From the NCBI GenBank assembly GCA_007116765.1, contig SKHV01000109.1:1-19493 (forward strand): 19,493 bases of DNA. The letters are read 5' to 3'. The notes beneath the pieces were generated by a model. It was not told the origin of the DNA and searched no databases. It was given only the letters and a program-made list of their open reading frames with translations. Shown piece by piece: positions 9,470 through 15,586 of this stretch. Source of the DNA: Prolixibacteraceae bacterium. Lineage in GTDB: Bacteria; Bacteroidota; Bacteroidia; Bacteroidales; Prolixibacteraceae. Each line of letters begins with the position of its first letter. Position 1 is the stretch's first letter. The position numbers and the translations under genes were made by a program.

Positions 9470-10684
9470 ATTTTCAGCAACTTGTGTATGGCTGAAATAT
9501 GAATCTAATTGATTAATTCGCAGCTGAGCGAATTCAAGAATGATTTTGAGTTCGTCGTGGTAATTGTTGCTGTCGAAATACCATTTATCGTCAACAGGCC
9601 AAATTTCGGCGTTCTTTTTTACTGCTTCTTCAATTATGCTGTTGTTTTGAGCAACAAGTTCTTCTATATTCTGGTAAGTGAAAATGTTGTTGTTGCGAAG
9701 CGCCCACCATCTTTCTTTGAGTTTATCAGGGTACTCTGAGCCGGGTATGTGCATCAATCGTTTTAGCAATATCGAACGGTTGCAGTCGAGTTCATGTTCC
9801 ATCATGTTCATCTCGTTGTCGCCATCGCGGCCAAATGAGTGGTCGTAGTCCCAAATTGCAATTCTTAGAGGCGAGACCGAATTGTTCTTGTACAGAAAAA
9901 AGTTTTTCATAATGCCGTCGCTGTTATTCGAAAACAGAAGCAACAAGTGCCAATCAATTACATTTGCTATATCAATGCGCTTGTCAATTTCTTCCAGAAA
10001 ATCACTGTCGCTTGAATAAAATAAGAAGTTTTTGAATTCTTCAATAAACCAGGTTTTATTTGAAACGGAGATGTCGGGGTAACGCTGATCGTAATAATTC
10101 GTTGTGTCTCTAATGTTGCCAATAGGCAGTCGGTTTTCGAAAAAGATTTTTGGTTCCTTAAATACCATGGACATTGTGTCGGTTTTATCCACACCTATCA
10201 TTCCGCTGTTTACTTTTTCCATCACAACATACAGCCCTAGGCTATCTCTGTTGTGCTCAACAAAAGCATAGCCGCAACGTGGCGCTGTGTTCTCAGGTTT
10301 CATTTGTCGATATAGGTCGTAGCTCAATTTATGCCGCATAAACGTTTTGTCGATATAGTTGGCATTAAAAATCCAATCGTTTTCGTGGGCGATGTTGCAA
10401 AGGCCGAACTTTTTATTCAGTTTTATGGTGAAGGAGTTTTTGTAGAATTTGCTTGATGAACCACCTCTTTTCTTTATTGTTGCCGGTATATTGATGCTTT
10501 TTCCGTTTTCGGTGTAGGTTATCATGCAACGTTCTTTGTCTGTCCAGCTAATTTCACCTTGTTTCACGATGTTTATAGTCGGGATATTTTGCTTGCTTTG
10601 TGTGTCGTGGTCAGAAAAATTGCAGCCGGTAAACAGAAAGATAATCCCTAAAAACAGCATGTTTATTTTAATATATTTACTCAT
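9467..10684 (-). CDS. CotH kinase-family lipoprotein
   Basis: A predicted 405-residue lipoprotein. Its hydrophobic leader ends in the lipobox FTGC with the acylated Cys at residue 21. The CotH signature follows: KKRGGSSSKFYKNSF (about 71-85, substrate/nucleotide-side basic segment), GLYVVMEKV with Glu156, then VIDWH (Asp244) and SDGIMKNFFLY (Asp256, Asn261), and WDYDHSFG (278-285) with the metal-binding aspartates. Bacillus CotH is an atypical protein kinase that phosphorylates secreted coat proteins. Keeping these residues suggests an active enzyme acting outside the inner membrane. I start at 10684, not at the in-frame ATG at 10717, because this gives a compact lipoprotein signal and an 8-bp overlap (ATGAGTAA) with the upstream rluF-type gene. 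That overlap implies translational coupling. Substrate is unknown; the neighbouring giant surface protein is a candidate. Confidence 0.85.
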   Translation of the reverse strand: MSKYIKINMLFLGIIFLFTGCNFSDHDTQSKQNIPTINIVKQGEISWTDKERCMITYTENGKSINIPATIKKRGGSSSKFYKNSFTIKLNKKFGLCNIAHENDWIFNANYIDKTFMRHKLSYDLYRQMKPENTAPRCGYAFVEHNRDSLGLYVVMEKVNSGMIGVDKTDTMSMVFKEPKIFFENRLPIGNIRDTTNYYDQRYPDISVSNKTWFIEEFKNFLFYSSDSDFLEEIDKRIDIANVIDWHLLLLFSNNSDGIMKNFFLYKNNSVSPLRIAIWDYDHSFGRDGDNEMNMMEHELDCNRSILLKRLMHIPGSEYPDKLKERWWALRNNNIFTYQNIEELVAQNNSIIEEAVKKNAEIWPVDDKWYFDSNNYHDELKIILEFAQLRINQLDSYFSHTQVAEN

Positions 10685-11408
10685 GAGTTTTCTTCGATTT
10701 TTCAACCAATTTTTCAATAGTTGCTAATTCCTCGTTTGTGAAATACCTCCATTTTCCTAAAGGCATATCAAGCTTAATGTTCATCACCCGTATGCGTTTA
10801 AGGTAAAATACTTTATAGTCCAAAAAGTCGCACATGCGCCTTATTTGCCTGTTCATCCCTTGTTGCAGGATGATGTTGAATTCGTGAGTGCCTGTTTTTC
10901 GAACTTTACATTTTTTTGTTACAGTGCCGAGTATGGGTATGCCCTTGCTCATTTTTTCAACAAAGGTTGAAGTTATAGGTTTGTTTACTTTTACCACATA
11001 TTCCTTTTCGTGATTATTTCCGGCACGCAGTATTTTATTTACAATATCGCCGTCGCTTGTCAGAAAAATAAGCCCCTGGCTGGGTTTATCGAGCCGGCCA
11101 ATAGGGAAAATTCTTCTGGGGTAATTGATATAGTCTATTATGTTGTTTTTTTCCGCTTTTGTATCTGTGGTACACACAATTCCGGGTGGCTTGTTGAACG
11201 CTAAATAAACGTGTTTTTGTTTTTGTGTGGAAATAATTTTTCCATCAACTTTTATTTCATCATCGGGGTGAACTTTGGTGCCCATTTCGGGTATTATCCC
11301 GTTTACGGTAACACGTTGCTCTACGATTAAGGAGTCGGCTGCCCTGCGCGAACAAAACCCGGTTTCGCTCATGAATTTATTTAGCCTGATAGTACCATTG
11401 TTTTCCAT
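10677..11408 (-). CDS. rluF: 23S rRNA pseudouridine synthase, RluF type
   Basis: A 243-residue protein of the RsuA/RluB/E/F family. An N-terminal S4 RNA-binding domain (RLNKFMSETGFCSRRAAD, residues about 7-24) is followed by the catalytic motif GRLDKPSQGLIFLT with the nucleophilic Asp. Downstream are NKILRAGNNHEKEY, GIPILGTVTKKCKV and QGMNRQIRRMCDFLDY. This last group matches E. coli RluF closely, the enzyme that isomerises U2604 of 23S rRNA at the peptidyl-transferase region. I chose the ATG at 11408, because the longer frame starting at 11501 reads through the terminator hairpin and has no family homology. It is the first gene of a two-gene unit with the CotH-like gene, lying downstream of the terminator of the EF-G2-like gene. 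Its own promoter must lie in 11409-11467; none is obvious. RluB/RluE are the alternative assignments. Confidence 0.9.
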   Translation of the reverse strand: MENNGTIRLNKFMSETGFCSRRAADSLIVEQRVTVNGIIPEMGTKVHPDDEIKVDGKIISTQKQKHVYLAFNKPPGIVCTTDTKAEKNNIIDYINYPRRIFPIGRLDKPSQGLIFLTSDGDIVNKILRAGNNHEKEYVVKVNKPITSTFVEKMSKGIPILGTVTKKCKVRKTGTHEFNIILQQGMNRQIRRMCDFLDYKVFYLKRIRVMNIKLDMPLGKWRYFTNEELATIEKLVEKSKKTHE

Positions 11409-11467
11409 CGGATCAAAATCGAATAATTTGACTACAAAGGTGAAAAAAAGATACGATACTTCTAAAT

Positions 11468-11494
11468 AAAAAAGACCCGGCAAAATACCGGGCC
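11468..11494 (-). terminator. Rho-independent terminator of the EF-G2-like gene
   Basis: On the minus strand GGCCCGG (11494-11488) pairs with CCGGGTC (11480-11474), giving seven pairs including one G-U around a 7-nt loop. Six consecutive T residues (11473-11468) follow directly. It lies about 55 bp past the EF-G2-like stop codon and just ahead of the rluF-type gene, so it separates the two transcription units. Confidence 0.9.
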
Positions 11495-11548
11495 TTCTCA
11501 AAGTTGATTCAGTTATTTAAATTGATTGGTTTAAAATTTAAATTGATT

Positions 11549-13705
11549 TTACTCTTCGTTTTGTTCAGCTTCGTAAGCTTTGAGTAATTCATCCTGAACA
11601 TCGGCAGGTACTTTATCGTAGGCATCAAATTCAAAATTGAACCATCCGCGACCTCCGGTATTTGAGTTCAGTGCGGTTGAGTAGCTGCTCATTTCTTTAA
11701 GCGGTACTTTGGCCGATATTTTTTCATATCCTTTTTCGCTGCCCATGCCCATTATTAATGCACGTCGTCCTTGTAGGTCACTCATTACATCTCCCATGCG
11801 TTCACTTGGGGTGTACACTTCGAGGTTGTAAACGGGTTCAAGAATTTTGGGGCCGGCCTTTTTAAATGCCATGCTAAAAGCATTACGACCTGCAAGTTTA
11901 AACGAAATTTCGTTTGAATCAACAGGGTGCATTTTACCATCGTAAATACACACGCGTATGTCGCGGGCATAAGAGCCGGTAAGTGGGCCTTCGTCCATTT
12001 TTTCCATAATACCTTTCAGAATGGCAGGGTGGAAGCGGGCGTCGATAGATCCTCCAACTATGCAGTTATAGAATACCAATTTACCACCCCATGTGAGAGA
12101 TACTTCTTCTTTGCCACGCACGTTAACTACATATTCTTTGCCGTCAATTTTGAATGATTTCGGATCGGGCATGCCTTCTTCGTAAGGTTCAATAATCATG
12201 TGTACCTCTCCAAACTGGCCGGCACCACCTGATTGTTTCTTGTGGCGATAGTCAGACTGCGCTGCCTTGGTAATGGTTTCGCGATATGGTACTTTGGGAG
12301 TAAGAATGTTGATGTCGATTTTATATTCATTGTCGAAGAACCATTTAAGCACATTGATGTGGTACTCACTTTGGGCTTCTACTATAAGTTGTTTTAATTC
12401 TTTTGAATAGTTTACGATGAATGAAGGATCCTCGTCGCGCATGCGATGTAATACTTCACCTACTTTTTCGTCGTCGGTTTCGCTAACTGCTTTAATGGCA
12501 ACTGTAGTAAGTGGCTTAGGAAATTCGATTGGTACAAATTTGTAGTCGGCTTCTTTTGAACTCAAAGTATGATTTACTTTTGTTTCTTTCAATTTCACTG
12601 TAGCTCCAAGGTCTCCGGCTTCCATTTCGGTAATTTTATTCCGGGTTTTTCCTGCTACAGCAAAAAGCTGCGAGATGCGTTCCTTATTTCCTTTGTTAGA
12701 GTTAATCAAGTCGAGTCCTTCGGAAAGTTTACCCGACATTACTTTAAAGTAAGTGACTTCTCCAATGTGTGATTCAACACTTGTTTTGAATACAAACATG
12801 GAAGGTGCTGCCGATGAATCAATTTTTACTTCCTTGCCTTTAACATCTTCGCGTGCGGGAACTTCGTTGGGCGCAGGAACTATGTTTATGATAAACTCCA
12901 TCAAGCGTCTAACACCCATATCTTTTTTTGCACAAATGCAGAAAACCGGGATAAAAGTTTGGTCGTTCATTCCCAGTTTCATTCCCTGTCGCATTTCGTT
13001 TTCGCTTAACGAGCCTTTATCGAAATAAAGCTCCATTAAAGCTTCGTCGTTTTCAGCGGCTTTTTCTACCAGTTCGTTATGCAATTCTTCGGCTTTATCT
13101 TTTTCCGATGCCGGTATTTCTAAAATCTCAGGCTTGCCTCCGTCGGGTCCCCACTGGTACATTTTCATTTTGAGCACATCAACTACTTGGTTGAATCCTA
13201 CACCCGCATTTACTGGATACTGAACAATAGTGACCTTGTTTCCGAATCGAGTTTTAGCATCGTCGAGTACTTTGTCGAAGTTAACATTCTCGTGATCGAG
13301 TCCGTTTGCTACAATTACAACCGGAGTTTTGAGTTTGTCGGCAATGCGCATTGAGCTTTCGGTTCCGGCTCCTATTCCATCGCCACAATCGATTACACAA
13401 AATGCAGTGTCAACCACATTGAGCGACGAGGTAACTGCTCCGGTAAAGGCTTTCATTCCCGGAGTATCAATAATGTTAATTTTTTTTTCGTTGAATTCAG
13501 TGTGAAGTAGAGTAGAGTAAACGGAGTTGCCATAATCTTGTTCAATGGCAGTGTAGTCCGATGCAGTGTTTTTTGCGGTAACTTCGCCTCTTCTGTTTAT
13601 TACACCACCCTCGAAAAGCATTGCTTCTGCAAGGGTGGTTTTCCCGGCTCCGGCATTTCCAATTAACGCGATGTTCCTGATTTGTTCTGTTTTATAAGTC
13701 TTCAT
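11549..13705 (-). CDS. fusA2: EF-G paralogue (EF-G2/FusA2 type) with degenerate GTPase motifs
   Basis: A 718-residue protein with the full five-domain EF-G layout. Compared with the canonical fusA of this window, every G motif is altered. G1 reads GNAGAGKT (16-23) instead of AHIDAGKT. Switch I reads EQDYGNS instead of EQERGIT. G3 is DTPGM (80-84), so the catalytic His is Met. G4 is NGLD (134-137) instead of NKMD, and G5 is ICA (about 257-259) instead of GSA. Domain IV is kept, including HPVDS near the decoding-site tip, and so is domain V. Bacteroides EF-G2 is known to support translocation without GTP hydrolysis under nutrient limitation; this protein fits that description. The ATG at 13705 is preferred over the upstream in-frame start at 13768, because the extra 21 residues have no homology and the promoter (13743-13773) overlaps them. 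It is a single-gene unit with its own promoter and terminator. Confidence 0.9.
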   Translation of the reverse strand: MKTYKTEQIRNIALIGNAGAGKTTLAEAMLFEGGVINRRGEVTAKNTASDYTAIEQDYGNSVYSTLLHTEFNEKKINIIDTPGMKAFTGAVTSSLNVVDTAFCVIDCGDGIGAGTESSMRIADKLKTPVVIVANGLDHENVNFDKVLDDAKTRFGNKVTIVQYPVNAGVGFNQVVDVLKMKMYQWGPDGGKPEILEIPASEKDKAEELHNELVEKAAENDEALMELYFDKGSLSENEMRQGMKLGMNDQTFIPVFCICAKKDMGVRRLMEFIINIVPAPNEVPAREDVKGKEVKIDSSAAPSMFVFKTSVESHIGEVTYFKVMSGKLSEGLDLINSNKGNKERISQLFAVAGKTRNKITEMEAGDLGATVKLKETKVNHTLSSKEADYKFVPIEFPKPLTTVAIKAVSETDDEKVGEVLHRMRDEDPSFIVNYSKELKQLIVEAQSEYHINVLKWFFDNEYKIDINILTPKVPYRETITKAAQSDYRHKKQSGGAGQFGEVHMIIEPYEEGMPDPKSFKIDGKEYVVNVRGKEEVSLTWGGKLVFYNCIVGGSIDARFHPAILKGIMEKMDEGPLTGSYARDIRVCIYDGKMHPVDSNEISFKLAGRNAFSMAFKKAGPKILEPVYNLEVYTPSERMGDVMSDLQGRRALIMGMGSEKGYEKISAKVPLKEMSSYSTALNSNTGGRGWFNFEFDAYDKVPADVQDELLKAYEAEQNEE

Positions 13706-13742
13706 ATTCTGTAAGTTATTATTGTGTTTTTTATGCGAACAC

Positions 13743-13773
13743 CAAAAATAGTAATAATTTAATAACAATCAAG
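13743..13773 (-). promoter_or_regulatory. Bacteroidota-type promoter of the EF-G2-like gene
   Basis: Read on the minus strand, TATTTTTG (13750-13743) fits the phylum's -7 consensus TAnnTTTG. CTTG (13773-13770) lies exactly 19 bp upstream, the expected position of the -33 TTG element. The start codon is about 38 bp beyond the -7 element, leaving a short leader. This is a pattern match only, not mapped. Confidence 0.6.
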
Positions 13774-13774
13774 C

Positions 13775-13789
13775 GTTGCATATTGCAAC
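13775..13789. promoter_or_regulatory. 15-bp palindrome abutting the EF-G2-like promoter (operator candidate)
   Basis: GTTGCA (13775-13780) and TGCAAC (13784-13789) form a perfect 6-bp inverted repeat around TAT. It ends one base from the -33 element of the EF-G2-like promoter, the classic place for a dimeric transcription factor that activates. It lacks a T-run, so it is unlikely to be a terminator for the gene remnant before it. In Bacteroides thetaiotaomicron EF-G2 expression depends on the regulator Cur; whether this is an equivalent site is a guess. Confidence 0.45.
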
Positions 13790-13821
13790 TGTTTGTTTTT
13801 GACCAAATATTTTGAGAGTTT

Positions 13822-14160
13822 TTAGCTTGCAGCCTGTGCATATTTTATTATTTCCGGATGAGTTCCATGCGTGTCGTAAAATTCTCCGTCTGAATTAAAC
13901 CTTCGCCTAACAATGTGTGTGCATAAAACAGGTATTGCTCCTTTTTTTCGGCTTTCATTCTCAAAGTGTATAAGGTTATATCGATATTCTTCAGGGGTGG
14001 TATAGCGAGCAACTTTCCTTTCTGAGCCGTCGTTGTGTCCAAACTGGATAATCAAATAATCGCCAATAAAATGAGTTGCAGGTTGATTTTCGCTTTTGCA
14101 ACAGGTAAAAAGAACGGAAATGAAGAGTAAAAATATAAGATGGATGGTTTTGTTTTTCAT
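13822..14160 (-). pseudogene. Remnant of a rhamnogalacturonan acetylesterase-like SGNH hydrolase
   Basis: The 112-residue frame begins with a signal peptide (about residues 1-21, ending FTCC, possibly a lipoprotein) and joins directly to the middle of an esterase: GDYLIIQFGHNDGSE (33-47, block III Asn), RYTTPEEYRYNL (52-63), KGAIPVLCTHIVRRRF (73-88) and DTHGTHPE (96-103). These match the central blocks of the RGAE family, which removes acetyl groups from pectin. The N-terminal GDS block with the catalytic Ser, plus roughly 70-80 residues normally between the signal peptide and block III, is absent. So is the C-terminal DxxH block. Neither is found in the flanking sequence. The protein cannot be a catalytic SGNH enzyme. 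In-frame deletion and truncation best explain it; a repurposed small lipoprotein is less likely. Confidence 0.75.
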
Positions 14161-14217
14161 TGTGGTTTATGATTTATAATTTGAATATTGAAGTATAAAT
14201 GTAAGATTTTTATCATT

Positions 14218-14265
14218 GTTGTCCGGTTTAAATCTGTTCAACCATTATTTTCTGAATCGGACAAC
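14218..14265. repeat. 8-bp perfect inverted repeat with 32-bp spacer
   Basis: GTTGTCCG (14218-14225) and CGGACAAC (14258-14265) are exact reverse complements. A smaller nested pair, TTCA (14237-14240) and TGAA (14253-14256), could extend the structure. The element lies about 290 bp before rpsL and 60 bp before the esterase remnant. It could be an RNA hairpin, two half-sites for a regulator, or a scar of a rearrangement. No T-run of terminator type follows on either strand. Confidence 0.4.
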
Positions 14266-14434
14266 TGTGTTTTCTAGTTAGGGGTATTAACATTTTCTTT
14301 ACTTGGAAGAGGTATTTATATAATCTTTACACACAGTTCAATGTAAAAAAATATTTTTGCATAGTTGTTTATAGAAAAAGTTCACTTTTTTCAAAAAAAA
14401 TAAGCCGCACTGTTTTTTTCTTGCTGAAAATTAG

Positions 14435-14442
14435 TACTTTTG
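14435..14442 (+). promoter_or_regulatory. Probable promoter (-7 element) of the rpsL operon
   Basis: TACTTTTG followed by C matches the phylum's TAnnTTTG -7 consensus. The expected -33 position (about 14411-14415) reads TGTTT, only a weak match in a T-rich tract. It is the best-placed promoter for the whole ribosomal-protein unit, leaving a leader of about 105-110 nt before the rpsL start. Confidence 0.5.
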
Positions 14443-14557
14443 CCAACCGTTTTTAGGGGCAATACGCCTTTTGGAGACTTTTCACATATTTATTTTATTG
14501 TGAGTCATTAAGTTGAGAGAACAACAGAAATATATAATTAATTTTAATTGAAGTATA

Positions 14558-14935
14558 ATGCCTACAATTCAACAGTTAGTTAGAAAAGGAAGACAAGTGA
14601 TTGAAGAAAAAAGTAAATCACGCGCACTGGATTCCTGCCCGCAACGAAGAGGTGTATGTGTACGTGTTTACACAACCACACCAAAAAAACCAAACTCGGC
14701 CATGCGTAAAGTGGCAAGGGTAAGGTTAACTAACATGAAAGAGGTTAACGCTTACATTCCTGGTGAAGGACACAACCTACAGGAGCACTCTATTGTGCTT
14801 GTTCGTGGTGGTCGTGTAAAAGATTTACCTGGGGTGCGTTACCACATCGTGCGCGGAGCATTGGATACAGCTGGTGTTGAAGGACGTACACAGCGCCGTT
14901 CAAAATACGGAACAAAACGTCCTAAGAAGAAATAA
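14558..14935 (+). CDS. rpsL: 30S ribosomal protein S12
   Basis: A 125-residue protein matching S12 end to end: CPQRRGVCVRVYTTTPKKPNSA, GEGHNLQEHS, RGGRVKDLPGVRYHIVRG and a basic KRPKKK tail. S12 sits at the decoding centre of the 30S subunit and affects tRNA selection. Lys43 and Lys88, the usual sites of streptomycin-resistance substitutions, are wild type. Asp89, the RimO methylthiolation site, is present. It is the first gene of the operon, with an AT-rich start region lacking a Shine-Dalgarno, as is common in this phylum. Length is normal for the family. Confidence 0.99.
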   Translation: MPTIQQLVRKGRQVIEEKSKSRALDSCPQRRGVCVRVYTTTPKKPNSAMRKVARVRLTNMKEVNAYIPGEGHNLQEHSIVLVRGGRVKDLPGVRYHIVRGALDTAGVEGRTQRRSKYGTKRPKKK

Positions 14936-15049
14936 AAAGTGTTGAATAGTTATTTAGAGTTGTGGTTTGGTTGAGTAAATGATTCCATCAGGAAGAACTG
15001 AAGATCGATACTTGAGCAACCGATTTGGATAACACAAACTTTAAAAAAA
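14936..15049 (+). promoter_or_regulatory. rpsL-rpsG intercistronic region, candidate S7 binding site
   Basis: The gap is 114 nt, long for a tightly packed operon. It can fold with an outer stem GGTTG (14969-14973) with CAACC (15017-15021), enclosing a TTCC-ATCA-GGAA hairpin (14983-14994). In E. coli the gap between these same genes binds S7 for translational feedback. The arrangement here is suggestive only; the stems are short. Confidence 0.3.
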
Positions 15050-15526
15050 ATGAGGAAGTCGAAACCTAAAAAGAGGGTCATTCTACCGGATCCTAAATTT
15101 AACGATGTACTGGTTACTCGTTTTGTAAACGACCTGATGGTTGACGGTAAAAAAACAACTGCTTATAATGTTTTCTACGATGCCATGCAAATGGTAGCCG
15201 ATAAAAAGAAAGACGAAGAAGTTTCTCCACTTGAAATTTGGAAAAAAGCACTTGAGAATATTACCCCTCAGGTTGAAGTAAAAAGCCGAAGGGTAGGCGG
15301 AGCCAACTTTCAAGTTCCTATGGAAATTCGCCCCGAAAGGAAAGTTGCTATATCAATTAAAAACATGATTATTTTCTCACGCAAGCGTGCAGGTCGTTCA
15401 ATGAGCGAAAAACTTGCTGCCGAAATTCTTGCTGCCTACAACGATGAAGGTGGAGCATTCAAAAAGAAAGAAGAAATTCACCGTATGGCAGAAGCAAACC
15501 GTGCTTTCGCACATTTCCGTTTTTAA
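15050..15526 (+). CDS. rpsG: 30S ribosomal protein S7
   Basis: A 158-residue S7, the primary binder that organises the 3' head domain of 16S rRNA and lines the E site. Family marks are the basic N-terminus, FVNDLMVDGKKTTAYNVFYDA, NITPQVEVKSRRVGGANFQVP, and the C-terminal RMAEANRAFAHFRF. Length and ends match the Bacteroidota form. It lies between rpsL and fusA, the standard str-operon order. S7 is the usual translational autoregulator of this operon in other bacteria. Confidence 0.99.
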   Translation: MRKSKPKKRVILPDPKFNDVLVTRFVNDLMVDGKKTTAYNVFYDAMQMVADKKKDEEVSPLEIWKKALENITPQVEVKSRRVGGANFQVPMEIRPERKVAISIKNMIIFSRKRAGRSMSEKLAAEILAAYNDEGGAFKKKEEIHRMAEANRAFAHFRF

Positions 15527-15586
15527 TAGTTGGTTGGTTTTTATATTACAAGTTGATTTAGTTTTAGTAAAAGATTGGTTCTTACA

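Larger units (their letters stand above)
14161..14557. promoter_or_regulatory. Divergent intergenic region upstream of the ribosomal operon
   Basis: This AT-rich 397-bp stretch holds no convincing gene. It contains a long-spaced inverted repeat (14218-14265), a probable rpsL promoter at 14435-14442 and a second weaker match, TATTTTTGC at 14352-14360, without a good upstream element. I found no plausible promoter facing the esterase remnant, which agrees with that gene being dead. The transcript leader of rpsL would be about 105-110 nt, with no strong hairpin. Confidence 0.5.

Noticed and set aside
10685..10717. Longer start of the CotH-like lipoprotein at 10717
   Set aside because: It adds eleven residues inside the rluF-type gene; the ATG at 10684 gives a compact signal peptide and a typical coupled overlap.
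11409..11501. N-terminal extension of the RluF-type protein from the ATG at 11501
   Set aside because: The extension is the translated terminator hairpin; family homology begins just after the ATG at 11408.
11549..13705. Tetracycline-resistance ribosomal protection protein (TetM/TetQ type)
   Set aside because: Those proteins keep functional G motifs; here every motif is altered and the overall pattern fits the EF-G2 type.
13775..13789. Palindrome as a terminator for the esterase remnant
   Set aside because: It has only a 6-bp stem and no T-run follows in the minus direction; its position next to a promoter favours an operator.
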